A stretch of DNA of 13,887 bases from CAINEC01 sp046073825 (GCA_046073825.1 JBJTMY010000231.1:1-13887), one strand, 5' to 3'; positions 1 through 7,908 are shown, counted from the first letter of the stretch. The notes: generated by a model not told the origin, from the letters alone. Numbers and translations are program-made.

Positions 1-2
1 CA

Positions 3-473
3 GCGATGCTTTTAAATTTGATGAAGTATTTTTCAATTCCTGCAAATAAACCTCCGTACACCATGGTGTTTGTATTATTCGCGGGAGAAGAAGCTGGATT
101 ACTAGGTTCGGAATATTACACCACGCATCCGAAGAAAGACCTTCAAAAAATAAAATTTCTTTTAAACTTGGATTTAATGGGAACAGGTGAGGATGGAATG
201 ATGGTAGTAAATGGTAGCATTTTTGAAAAAGAATTTGCCTTGCTCGAAAAAATCAATTCTGAAAAAAACCTTTTAAAAACAATTGGCAAAAGAGGGAAAG
301 CACAAAACAGCGATCATTACTATTTTACAGAGAAAGGGGTTCCCGCATTTTTCTTTTACACTACTGGAGGGAGAACAGCTTATCATAATATTTATGATGA
401 TGGAAATGGACTGCCGCTAACAAAGTTCAAAGAAGTATTCTTATTAATAAGTACGTTTATTAAAGCGATTTAA
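3..473 (+). CDS. M28-family zinc aminopeptidase/peptidase, C-terminal part (5' end outside window)
   Basis: The reading frame is open to the left edge (the codon before the first ATG is GCG), so the gene starts upstream and only about 155 C-terminal residues are present. Counting from the first visible Met, AGEEAGLLGS at 26-35 is the M28 signature, with E28 as likely catalytic base and E29 as a metal ligand. NLDLMG at 54-59 supplies the metal-ligand Asp, SDHYYF follows at 102-107, and AYHNIYDD at 125-132 supplies the final His ligand. The first His and Asp ligands must lie upstream of the window. Known members are secreted or periplasmic di-zinc exopeptidases that remove N-terminal amino acids; the exact substrate cannot be told. 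The gene converges on the large T9SS gene with a gap of 3 bp and no visible terminator hairpin. Confidence 0.9.
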   Translation, partial: AMLLNLMKYFSIPANKPPYTMVFVLFAGEEAGLLGSEYYTTHPKKDLQKIKFLLNLDLMGTGEDGMMVVNGSIFEKEFALLEKINSEKNLLKTIGKRGKAQNSDHYYFTEKGVPAFFFYTTGGRTAYHNIYDDGNGLPLTKFKEVFLLISTFIKAI

Positions 474-476
474 AAA

Positions 477-3400
477 TTAGTCGATAATCACTTTGATAAG
501 ATCTGTTTTATTAATCGATTTCAAGCGTAAGAGATAAATACCATTATTTAAAGGAGTCGAAGATTTATCAATAGCGATTTTATTTAAACCCTTTTTATAG
601 AATCCTGAATTATCAATGACTAAAGTCCTACCGAGTTGATCAACTAACTCAATGGTTAATTCCGCTTCATTTTCCAATTCAAACAACACATTCATTTTAT
701 CATGCATCGGATTAGGATAAGCGGTTAGTTTAAAATTTCCAGTTGCATTTATCATGGCAGAGGCAATAGAAGAAAATTGTTTTTGTCCCATGCTATTCAC
801 AATGGCCAACTGGTAATAATAACGAGTGTTTTTATCTACAGATGAATCTTCAAATTTAAAGTCAAGCTGTCCGGCTAACTGACTACCTTGCATTTGATCA
901 ATCCAAGCAATTTGCTCAAATGAAGTTGCATCTAATGAACGATATAATTCATATCCTTGAGCATCGGTATTAATATTCGTAAGCCAGTTCAATTGAATAT
1001 GATTGTTATTTCCTTCCGCTCCAAATGAAATTAATTGCGTTGCTAATGGAGAAGGTCCTTGTGCAGTACTAAAAGGAGTAATTCCTGAAACAGCTAATCG
1101 TTTTACAGCTGTTACTGGAGAAATTACACAGGTACCGGGAGCTAACACCCACGAAGTACCGTTATTCGATTGAATTGTCCAACGGCCTGCCGCATTGGTA
1201 TAATTCAGATTATAAAGTGTTAAATCGAACTGACCAGAAGTAGGATTGGCATTGGCAACAAAATTCCAATATCCATTGTCTAACGAAGGACTACTATAGG
1301 TAGTACCACATTCTGTCACGCCAATTGCAACGGGAAGCACAGGATGCTGAGCGAAATTACTTACGATATTATCAATACCCGTTGGAAAAGTTGCATTATT
1401 AAAATTCAAGTTTGCACGTTGATATCCTTTTGAAGCTTCACCAACTGGAAAGTCATAGGATCCCAATGTATTAAGATACCTTCTCAATTTCCCCTGTACA
1501 AAGCTGCTCGTATTTCCTACTGAAACAGAAGTTGCCGTTCGGTTTTTTGTACTTACTTCAAATGAATTCGTAATTATTTTCCCTAATGTCAAATCCAAAT
1601 TGCCACTCGTATTCAAAACCATATTGGTGAGCAGAGTAAGTCCGGTAGACGAATGGTTCATTTTTACATTCCCCACTTCTGCGCCATTAAGTCCGCTATT
1701 TGTATAAGTTTGCGCCAAAGCACCATTGAACTCCAACCATCCAGAAGAAGGAATAAAATCTCCTACGTTATAGAAATTACCACCTACCTTTAAATTTTTT
1801 GCATTCATCGTAAAGGCGGAAGCGTTAGTAGTTACTGAAAAATTTCCACGAGCCTCTGCATTTTGCAATAGAGACACTACTCCGCCTGTTTTAGTAATTG
1901 TTAATCCACCAAAAGCATTGGGAGCCATCAAATTTCCATCAATATTTTGATTTACGGCAGCATTGGCAAACAAGACATTAGAAGTTGTTGCTGCATTAAA
2001 AGTTCCATAATTGGTAAAGTGTTCGCAGACCGACAATGTGGCTCCTGCATTAATAGTTAAAGTAGCACCGGGGTTGATTACAATCGATTTGCAATTTGCA
2101 GTAGTAGCAGCAATGGTGGGCTGATTTACAATACCGCCTGGAATAATGGCATCTTTTGTACAAGTAGGTACTGGACAGCCGCCCCAGTTATCCGATTTGA
2201 ACCAATCTGTATCGATACCTCCAGACCAATTAGAACGTGTTCCCGTTGCGGCATAATTAACGGGTGATATGTTGCTGAAAATAATATCAAATCCACTGGT
2301 ACTATTCGTAAAATTACTAACTACTAAAACATATCGATCGCCTGCTAAAACAGGAATAGAAGTATTAAACGATGTTCCAAATCCGGGGTATACCGGAGGA
2401 GGAGTTCCTGCAACAGTTCCATAGCATCCTGTAACGCCTAAATAATTATAATTACAACTTACAGGAGCCGCGCCAGTAGCAATCTGCGCACATGTTACAG
2501 CACCTGTTCCTGCAATTTTCCAAACTGCAAAATCATAGTCGGTACAAACAGTGCTTGGGGCTCCTGCCCAATCTTTTGGCACAATTGAAAATTCTAAATT
2601 GCCATTATTCAAAATTGGGATTTCAAACCATACGGTACTTCTTTCTCCTGACAATAAACAATTTGTTCCGCCTCCAGGGAAGTCACATATATTTCCAAAG
2701 CTTTGAAATCCTGGATCACCAAAGCTCATCGATGTATCACAAACGGGTAAGTATATTCCACAATCTTGTCCGTTATTCAGAGGTGCGAGAGGAATGCTTG
2801 CATCAGCTGCTAACACTGAAAAAGTACCAACTTCTGAACTATAACCATCCACTACAATGTAATACGTTGAACCAACTGTAAGACCAGTTAAAGTAATGTC
2901 TGAACTATAGTTGGTGGTTGTACCACATGCTGCACCATCATCATTACAACCTACTAACGTCATGGCAGTACCGCAAGCGCCTGAATAGATGGCAACCTGA
3001 GGATTTGTTAACGAATTAGGAATTACACGAACCCTCATTTGGCCACTTGCTGGAGCAACCGCTGAATACCAAACCGTATTTAAATTATTAGGTGTTACCC
3101 AGCAAGCAGGCGCTGTTGGTTCAGAAGCTCCACTAGAACAATTATTCGCGCCGTTCATAGGAATTCCTAAAATAACAGGGACCGCATTACAAGGCAAATC
3201 GTTGCTGGCTCCAACGCCAAAGGATGAAATCGAGATATTGTATTGAGCATTGGTTGGATTCGCCCACGTATCGACAATAATATAATAAGTTCCTGCACTT
3301 GGTAATGTAACACTTCCGGTAAGTGTACCTGAATTAGCACCACCGGCATTTCCAATACAAGTAGTACCTGCAATACCAGGACAACCTTTATACACTTGGA

Positions 3401-4898
3401 ATCCGATAGAGTTTGTACTCGCACCACTCAAGGTAATACTCAAACACTCTGGACCAGCTGCAACATACGCATAAACCTTATCTTCTCCGGATTCATAAAA
3501 AGTTCCACATGAACCGGTTGAAGCATTTGTATATTCATTTCCCATGCATGAAGTTGATTCTCCTGTGCGAATAAATGGAAGCGTTCCAACGGCCACAGAT
3601 GAAGTACAAGTTGCACCAGGCAATATACCAGTGGGAGCGGAAATAGAAATTGAATACGGATTACATGTTGGCGAAGCCCATGAATCAACAATTAGATAAT
3701 ATGTTTTACCAGCGACCACATTTGCGCATAACGACTTACTTCCTGTGGAGCTTTGCTCATAAGCCACACATGTTCCACCTGTACCAGAACAACTGGAAGT
3801 TAATGGACATCCATCATACAGTGTAATACCAGTATATGACCCCGAAGAAGTTAGTAAAATAGAAATATTACCACTTACTGTTGGAGTAAAAGTAAAGACC
3901 TCGTCTTCTCCTGTATAATACAAAGAACTACCACATGCAATGGTATTCGATGCAGTAATATCATCCACCTTTCCGCAGGTAGTACGACCACTGCTAGAAT
4001 AAGGTAACGTTATAGCGTTAACCCCAGTACCTAAAGAACAAGCATTGCCTGTAACAGGAGCCGAAATACTTAAATCGCTATAAGCATTACATGTAGGACT
4101 AGGCCATGAATCTAAAATCAGATAATAGGTTTTATTAGCGGTTAAACAGGCGGTTATCGTTTTGCTTCCCGAAGAAGTTTGATTCACTTGTAAACAAGTT
4201 CCTCCTTGCCCTAACAATGGACAGCCATCATACAAAGCCAAACCTGTATAAGACCCACTTGATGTAAGTGTAATGGTTACCGTTCCGGTGGCGGTTGGCG
4301 TAAATACCCATACGCGATCCTCCCCATCGAAATAAGAATTAGACCCACAGGAAATAATGTTCGAGCTCGTTAAATCGTTACCAGCGCCACAAGTTGTTCC
4401 TGCACCAGAACTATAGGGTAAAGCCGGAACCGTTACCACACCTCCTCCTAAATTATTCGGACATGTTAACGGAGCACTTTGCTTATAAACAAATGTTCCC
4501 AAACCTGTTTGTCCAACACAACTGTATTTGGTCACCAATACTCTATAGGTGCCTGCGGTAATACATGTCCAACCTAAATACGATTGAGTACCACAGAAAT
4601 CATCATTATAACCACTTGCAACGGGCACACCTAAATTATCAAGAATAGTTATTTGCGTATCATAAGTGGAAGAACCTCCATCCGCCGTACAAAAAGAAAA
4701 ATAATAAGTATATCCAGCTGCTGCTGCAAATGTCCAATATCGTTTCCCTGCTATATTGGTGGTATTTGTCGATTGCCAAGTGGCCGTTGGAGTAATACTT
4801 CCGGCTAACGTACCTGCGGTACATTGCGCACTAGACACCTCAACATTTAAACACAATAAGCCAACAAGAAAAAAACAGTATAAATATTTCATAGGCAT
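477..4898 (-). CDS. Large T9SS-exported cell-surface protein with three PPC-like repeats and type A sorting domain
   Basis: A 1473-residue secreted, Cys-rich multidomain protein. Residues 1-24 form a Sec signal peptide (cleavage likely after VSSA). Three repeats of about 140 residues follow (roughly 145-281, 285-422, 427-560). Each has a GED(R/E/K)V strand, a DGCPL or KGCPG turn, and a TYYL(I)(L/V)D(S/T)W strand, resembling the beta-sandwich pre-peptidase C-terminal (PPC-like) domains of Bacteroidota surface proteins. A fourth related region spans 565-700. A distinct Cys-rich domain with CGIYLPVC lies at 713-720. Residues 885-1110 read as an Asn/Thr-rich beta-helix-like stretch (DNWGGCPVPT at 903-912), 1285-1385 as a fibronectin-III-like domain, and 1388-1473 as a T9SS type A sorting domain with the YPNP motif and a NGIYLLRL strand. 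No catalytic motif was recognised, so an adhesin or structural role is inference. The start shares its A with the stop of the upstream gene (TAATG); Met3 at 4892 is an alternative start. Confidence 0.9.
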   Translation of the reverse strand: MPMKYLYCFFLVGLLCLNVEVSSAQCTAGTLAGSITPTATWQSTNTTNIAGKRYWTFAAAAGYTYYFSFCTADGGSSTYDTQITILDNLGVPVASGYNDDFCGTQSYLGWTCITAGTYRVLVTKYSCVGQTGLGTFVYKQSAPLTCPNNLGGGVVTVPALPYSSGAGTTCGAGNDLTSSNIISCGSNSYFDGEDRVWVFTPTATGTVTITLTSSGSYTGLALYDGCPLLGQGGTCLQVNQTSSGSKTITACLTANKTYYLILDSWPSPTCNAYSDLSISAPVTGNACSLGTGVNAITLPYSSSGRTTCGKVDDITASNTIACGSSLYYTGEDEVFTFTPTVSGNISILLTSSGSYTGITLYDGCPLTSSCSGTGGTCVAYEQSSTGSKSLCANVVAGKTYYLIVDSWASPTCNPYSISISAPTGILPGATCTSSVAVGTLPFIRTGESTSCMGNEYTNASTGSCGTFYESGEDKVYAYVAAGPECLSITLSGASTNSIGFQVYKGCPGIAGTTCIGNAGGANSGTLTGSVTLPSAGTYYIIVDTWANPTNAQYNISISSFGVGASNDLPCNAVPVILGIPMNGANNCSSGASEPTAPACWVTPNNLNTVWYSAVAPASGQMRVRVIPNSLTNPQVAIYSGACGTAMTLVGCNDDGAACGTTTNYSSDITLTGLTVGSTYYIVVDGYSSEVGTFSVLAADASIPLAPLNNGQDCGIYLPVCDTSMSFGDPGFQSFGNICDFPGGGTNCLLSGERSTVWFEIPILNNGNLEFSIVPKDWAGAPSTVCTDYDFAVWKIAGTGAVTCAQIATGAAPVSCNYNYLGVTGCYGTVAGTPPPVYPGFGTSFNTSIPVLAGDRYVLVVSNFTNSTSGFDIIFSNISPVNYAATGTRSNWSGGIDTDWFKSDNWGGCPVPTCTKDAIIPGGIVNQPTIAATTANCKSIVINPGATLTINAGATLSVCEHFTNYGTFNAATTSNVLFANAAVNQNIDGNLMAPNAFGGLTITKTGGVVSLLQNAEARGNFSVTTNASAFTMNAKNLKVGGNFYNVGDFIPSSGWLEFNGALAQTYTNSGLNGAEVGNVKMNHSSTGLTLLTNMVLNTSGNLDLTLGKIITNSFEVSTKNRTATSVSVGNTSSFVQGKLRRYLNTLGSYDFPVGEASKGYQRANLNFNNATFPTGIDNIVSNFAQHPVLPVAIGVTECGTTYSSPSLDNGYWNFVANANPTSGQFDLTLYNLNYTNAAGRWTIQSNNGTSWVLAPGTCVISPVTAVKRLAVSGITPFSTAQGPSPLATQLISFGAEGNNNHIQLNWLTNINTDAQGYELYRSLDATSFEQIAWIDQMQGSQLAGQLDFKFEDSSVDKNTRYYYQLAIVNSMGQKQFSSIASAMINATGNFKLTAYPNPMHDKMNVLFELENEAELTIELVDQLGRTLVIDNSGFYKKGLNKIAIDKSSTPLNNGIYLLRLKSINKTDLIKVIID
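3219..4466 (-). repeat. Three tandem protein-coding repeats within the T9SS surface protein
   Basis: Three consecutive units of about 140 codons. Landmarks in order are CGSNSYFDGEDRV, CGSSLYYTGEDEV and CGTFYESGEDKV; SGSYTGLALYDGCP, SGSYTGITLYDGCP and TNSIGFQVYKGCP; LILDSWPSPTC, LIVDSWASPTC and IIVDTWANPTN. The first two units are closest. Codons for the shared residues often differ, so the duplication is not recent. Confidence 0.85.
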
Positions 4899-5272
4899 TA
4901 CTGATGAGTTCGCTTATTAAAATATTTCATTACTCCATTGCAATTAGCTTCCACCTGAGCAGCGGTGGCACCCTGTTTAATTACCGCTTGTAAATTAAGC
5001 AGGCGCAAAATCGATTCCGGATCAGAAGAAGATGGAATGATTGAATCATCCACTGACAATACTAGCCATCCTTGATCCGGACAATACTCCTGTAAATCCA
5101 CACCATCAATGGTAGCCAAGGCATCCTTCCACACTTGAATCGATTTCCCCTCCGAAAATGCAGGCACCTCTACTACTATATTATATGTTAAATGATTGTT
5201 CTGTGCATGCACTAAATCGCAACACAAAATCCAAAAAAGAACCAAAACAATGCATTTTGTATTCATAGCCAT
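4898..5272 (-). CDS. Small secreted protein of unknown function, coupled to the T9SS surface protein
   Basis: A 124-residue protein I do not recognise. Residues 1-23 are a clear signal peptide (hydrophobic CIVLVLFWILCC core, cleavage likely after VHA), so it is exported at least to the periplasm; there is no T9SS sorting domain. The mature part of about 100 residues is soluble, with three Cys (64, 111 and one in the signal region's neighbourhood at 17-18 that would be removed). The pattern strand (TYNIVVEV), helix (SIQVWKDALATI), strand (GWLVLSVD), helix (PESILRLLNLQ) suggests a small alpha/beta fold, possibly ferredoxin-like. Its stop codon overlaps the start of the large surface-protein gene by one base (TAATG), which indicates one mRNA and coupled translation, so a role in the same surface system is reasonable inference. 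Met3 (5266) is an alternative start. No good promoter box was found close upstream. Confidence 0.75.
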   Translation of the reverse strand: MAMNTKCIVLVLFWILCCDLVHAQNNHLTYNIVVEVPAFSEGKSIQVWKDALATIDGVDLQEYCPDQGWLVLSVDDSIIPSSSDPESILRLLNLQAVIKQGATAAQVEANCNGVMKYFNKRTHQ

Positions 5273-5388
5273 TTATGAATAAGATTTCATAAGGGTATGA
5301 AATTAGGAAATTATGTTAAATTAAAAAATAAATTTTGCTCATCCATCCAAATTCAAGTAATTTGCTCTGTAAATGAAAAAATAAGTAT

Positions 5389-6015
5389 ATGAATTTGCGA
5401 ATACTCCTCCTTTTTGCCTTCTTATCTTTCGGTATTTCACTGCCGGCGCAAAATTTTAACGCTAAGCTTATTTTGGGCGCAGCTGGAAGTCAAGTATCTG
5501 GTGATGAGCTTTCAGGATTTAATAAAGGAACAGCCTTATTTGGAGCGAGCATTTCTTATCCCTTGCAAACAACATCCGCGGTGAGTATGCAACTTTATTA
5601 TCTTCAAAAAGGAAGTCGCAAACCCAGCAAACTCGATCAAGGCGACCCAACAACTTATTTGATGCGTCTAAATTACATCGAATCGACTTTTAGCTACGAT
5701 TTTTCGTTAAGTCGTAAAGTATATGCTCGAATGGGACCTTCCCTAGGATACCTTGTTTCATCAAAAGAAGAAAATCAAGATGGGATACTTGGTAACAGAA
5801 GTAAATTTTCACCCATAGACGTTTCCGTTATGGGTAGTCTTGGGGTTCCATTTGCTCCTACTTGGAATTTTGAGTTTGGTTATTTACAATCGCTCTTGCC
5901 AATACGAGAACATGGCTCAGGAGATACCTATTATTTAAACAAAGGGCAATACAATTCTGTTATAACTTTTACATTAGTGAAAACATTTAATTCAAAATCA
6001 GAAAAAGGTGAATAA
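5389..6015 (+). CDS. PorT-like outer-membrane beta-barrel protein
   Basis: A 208-residue protein with a signal peptide at 1-20 (LRILLLFAFLSFGISL, cleavage after LPA). The mature part alternates short amphipathic strands ending in aromatic residues (for example SMQLYYLQKG, YIESTFSYDF, VYARMGPSLGYLV, WNFEFGYLQSLL). AGSQVSGDELSGFNKG at 32-47 matches the first strand and turn typical of the Bacteroidota outer-membrane barrel family (OMP_b-brl / PorT-like). It should sit in the outer membrane as a barrel of about eight strands; cargo or partner cannot be told. The ubiX start lies inside its last codons (8-nt overlap), so the two are co-transcribed, though a functional link is not obvious. A TAATTTG sequence at 5359-5365 is a possible but imperfect promoter box. 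Confidence 0.85.
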   Translation: MNLRILLLFAFLSFGISLPAQNFNAKLILGAAGSQVSGDELSGFNKGTALFGASISYPLQTTSAVSMQLYYLQKGSRKPSKLDQGDPTTYLMRLNYIESTFSYDFSLSRKVYARMGPSLGYLVSSKEENQDGILGNRSKFSPIDVSVMGSLGVPFAPTWNFEFGYLQSLLPIREHGSGDTYYLNKGQYNSVITFTLVKTFNSKSEKGE

Positions 6016-6571
6016 GAAAAAAATTATTGTAGCCATTACAGGTGCCAGCGGATCGGTATATGCAAAAGTGTTACTTGACAAACTAGCGCTCTTGCAAGAG
6101 CAAATTGAAACAGTAGGACTTGTAATGAGTGACAATGCTAAGGATGTTTGGAAGTATGAATTAGGAAATACGGATTACGATCAAATTCCATTTACCATCT
6201 ATAACAAAAACAACTTTTTTGCTCCCTTTGCCTCTGGATCCGCTAAATACGACACCATGGTTATATGTCCTTGCTCCATGGGAACAATGGCCCGTATAGC
6301 AACAGGCATCAGTAATGACTTAACCACGCGTGCGGCAGATGTGATATTAAAAGAAAGACGTAAATTAATATTAGTAACGCGTGATACGCCCCTGAGCTTA
6401 ATTCACATAGAAAATATGCGAACCATTACACTTGCAGGCGGAATCATTTTACCGGCATCGCCCTCTTTTTACAGCAAACCTCACTCATTTGAAGACCTTG
6501 CTGCCACAGTAGTCGATCGCATTATTGACCAAATTGGATTGTCTCAGGACACTTACCGGTGGAGTGAATAA
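6008..6571 (+). CDS. ubiX: Flavin prenyltransferase UbiX
   Basis: A 187-residue protein of usual length for UbiX, which transfers a dimethylallyl group to FMN to make the prenylated-FMN cofactor used by UbiD-type decarboxylases. Sequence landmarks: TGASGS at 11-16 (FMN phosphate loop), CPCS at 87-90, LTTRAADVILKERR at 105-118 followed by LVTRDTPLS at 122-130 (dimethylallyl phosphate site), and PASPSFY at 149-155. In Bacteroidota the cofactor most likely serves a UbiD-type enzyme of quinone synthesis; no ubiD is in this window. The start is GTG at 6008, chosen because it gives the standard N-terminus (KKIIVAITGASG) and sits within the 3' end of the barrel gene (8-nt overlap), implying translational coupling. 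Cytoplasmic. Confidence 0.95.
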   Translation: MNKKKIIVAITGASGSVYAKVLLDKLALLQEQIETVGLVMSDNAKDVWKYELGNTDYDQIPFTIYNKNNFFAPFASGSAKYDTMVICPCSMGTMARIATGISNDLTTRAADVILKERRKLILVTRDTPLSLIHIENMRTITLAGGIILPASPSFYSKPHSFEDLAATVVDRIIDQIGLSQDTYRWSE

Positions 6572-6592
6572 TTGCATGTAATGTGAATGCAA
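6572..6592. repeat. Short perfect inverted repeat after ubiX
   Basis: TTGCAT at 6572-6577 and ATGCAA at 6587-6592 are perfect inverted repeats around a 9-nt loop, starting directly after the ubiX stop codon. No T-run follows on the plus strand, so it does not look like an intrinsic terminator. It could protect the mRNA 3' end or bind a protein, or be chance. Confidence 0.35.
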
Positions 6593-6633
6593 GAAAAAAT
6601 TAAAATTTCAATTTTTATTCCTCTTCCCTATTT

Positions 6634-6641
6634 TACATTTG
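6634..6641 (+). promoter_or_regulatory. Putative -7 promoter box (TACATTTG)
   Basis: Exact match to the Bacteroidota -7 consensus TAnnTTTG. It lies 23 nt before the ATG at 6665 and would give a leader of about 20 nt. No TTG was seen at the -33 position, so support is moderate. Its position argues that the small gene starts at 6665, not at the in-frame ATG at 6587. Confidence 0.5.
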
Positions 6642-6664
6642 TTGATGTACTAATTTTTTTAACC

Positions 6665-6856
6665 ATGTTCGAATACTCAAAAGAAATTTTAACAAAAGTC
6701 AGTTTTGACAGCGAACTTTTTCGCAAGGAATTAATCAAATCGATTAAATGGGTAACAACCGACGAACGAAAACTACTTTTTCTCTGGTGTCTTGCTACCT
6801 TTCGAGATCAGTATAGCACCGTCATTACTCAAGCATTTAAGCAAGTAGTAAGGTAA
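6665..6856 (+). CDS. Small conserved-looking hypothetical protein (63 aa)
   Basis: The 63-residue product starts MFEYSKEILTKVSF and looks soluble and largely helical, with charged helices (DSELFRKELIKSIKW, TTDERKLLFLWCLATF, QYSTVITQAFKQVV). The composition and N-terminus resemble short uncharacterised proteins I associate with Bacteroidota genomes, but I cannot assign a function. The frame is also open from an ATG at 6587, but that extension (hydrophobic, Phe/Ile-rich, low complexity) would span a TAnnTTTG promoter box at 6634-6641, so the ATG at 6665 is preferred. The gene lies between ubiX (same strand) and queG (convergent, 5-bp gap). There is no signal peptide from the chosen start. Confidence 0.65.
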   Translation: MFEYSKEILTKVSFDSELFRKELIKSIKWVTTDERKLLFLWCLATFRDQYSTVITQAFKQVVR

Positions 6857-6861
6857 TGCCA

Positions 6862-7770
6862 TTATAAAATTTTTAGATTAGATTTCACTTTATCGAAGCC
6901 AGCTCTACTTAATGGAGAATCTTTAAATACTTTTTTAAAAACATCCTCTGTTACTTCCTTCCATTCTTCGCTACTCCAACTTAAGCGATTATCCGAGGGC
7001 GAAAATTCTTTCACTTGACTTGGTTTCGAAAAACGGTTCCATGGACAAACATCTTGACACGTATCACAACCAAAAGCCCAATTGTCAAACTTCCCTTTGT
7101 AAGAAGAGGGGATGTGTTCTTTTAACTCAATAGTGAAATAAGAAATACACTTACTACCATCTACTACCTTTGGAGCAATAATGGCTTGCGTTGGACAAGC
7201 ATCGATACAACGCGTACAAGTACCACAATAATCACGGATAGGCGCATCCGTTGGTAATGAAATATCCACTATTAATTCTGCAATAAAATAAAACGAACCT
7301 GATTTAGGATGAATCAAATTTCCATTCTTACCAATCCAGCCTAATCCGCTATTTTTTGCCCATGCACGGTCCAATACAGGAGCTGAATCAACAAAAGCCC
7401 TCCCATTTACGTCTCCTATCTTCTCTTGCATAAACTCCAGCAATAATTTCAACTTATCTTTTATCACAAAATGATAATCACGGCCATAAGCGTACTTAGA
7501 AATTTGAGGTGCATCAGCAACTTGCTGCTGTTCGGGATAATAATTCAGTAATAAACTAATCACCGTTTTGGCATCATCTACGAGCAACCGTGGATCAAGA
7601 CGTTTGTCGAACCAGTTCTCCATATACGCCATTTTTCCATGATAATTTTTACTTAACCATTGCTCTAATCGTGGCGCTTCCTCTTCTAAAAAATCCGCTT
7701 TCGAAAAACCAACATGCTCAAATCCCAGACGGTAAGCTTCCTCCTTAATTTGTTGAGCAAAGTTTGTCAT
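6862..7770 (-). CDS. queG: Epoxyqueuosine reductase QueG
   Basis: A 302-residue cobalamin- and iron-sulfur-dependent enzyme that reduces epoxyqueuosine to queuosine in the anticodon wobble base of tRNAs (Asp, Asn, His, Tyr), the last step of queuosine synthesis; cytoplasmic. Landmarks: YAYGRDYH at 93-100, VDSAPVLDRAWA at 127-138 with the conserved Asp residues of the active-site region, and GLGWIGKNGNL at 142-152. Two 4Fe-4S clusters follow: C182, C185, C188 and C192 (CGTCTRCIDAC), then C208 with C235, C238 and C242 (FGCDTCQDVC). The protein ends about 60 residues after the second cluster, so it is the short form without the C-terminal HEAT-like repeat found in some proteobacterial homologues. 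It shares its strand with ruvB but is separated from it by a 173-bp gap holding a structured element. No clear promoter box was found near the start. Confidence 0.95.
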   Translation of the reverse strand: MTNFAQQIKEEAYRLGFEHVGFSKADFLEEEAPRLEQWLSKNYHGKMAYMENWFDKRLDPRLLVDDAKTVISLLLNYYPEQQQVADAPQISKYAYGRDYHFVIKDKLKLLLEFMQEKIGDVNGRAFVDSAPVLDRAWAKNSGLGWIGKNGNLIHPKSGSFYFIAELIVDISLPTDAPIRDYCGTCTRCIDACPTQAIIAPKVVDGSKCISYFTIELKEHIPSSYKGKFDNWAFGCDTCQDVCPWNRFSKPSQVKEFSPSDNRLSWSSEEWKEVTEDVFKKVFKDSPLSRAGFDKVKSNLKIL

Positions 7771-7803
7771 GATTAATTACTAATTACTTTTTTTGTTTTT
7801 TTC

Positions 7804-7908
7804 TTTGGGCGCCCCCGTGAAGTAGCACTCGCTACGCTCGCACACTTCATGGTCGGGCTATCCGTTTGTTTCTGCTGACGCAGGAAACCACTTCTATCCC
7901 TGGCGCAA
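7804..7908. repeat. GC-rich structured intergenic element between queG and ruvB
   Basis: A stretch of about 105 bp much richer in GC than its AT-rich flanks, bounded by TTTGGGCGCC on the left and TGGCGCAA on the right, ends that are partly complementary. Inside are two hairpins. CGTGAAGT at 7816-7823 pairs with ACTTCATG at 7844-7851 (one G-T pair) around CACTCGCTACGCTCGC-type sequence. TTTCTGC at 7869-7875 pairs with GCAGGAAA at 7880-7887 around a 4-nt loop, with one bulge. The motifs GGTCGGGCTATCCG and ATCCCTGGCGCAA recall an intergenic repeat I have seen in other Bacteroidota genomes. Only one copy occurs here. It could be a dispersed repeat, a non-autonomous mobile element or a structured RNA; strand is undetermined. 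Confidence 0.65.

Noticed and set aside
474..476. Intrinsic terminator between the M28 peptidase and the surface-protein gene
   Set aside because: The gap is 3 bp and no stem with a T-run is visible around it.
2492..2881. 129-codon plus-strand open frame
   Set aside because: Antisense to the T9SS surface protein, low-complexity Leu/His/Gln-rich text, no family features; a shadow.
3167..3691. Two minus-strand open frames (3167-3427 and 3440-3691)
   Set aside because: Out-of-frame readings within the repeat region of the surface protein; their similarity to each other follows from the coding repeats.
6587..6664. Upstream start codon (6587) for the small protein after ubiX
   Set aside because: The added residues are low-complexity and lie over a TAnnTTTG box; the ATG at 6665 gives a normal short leader.
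7804..7908. Simple Rho-independent terminator for ruvB
   Set aside because: The hairpins are not followed by a T-run on the minus strand, and the element is longer and more complex than a terminator.
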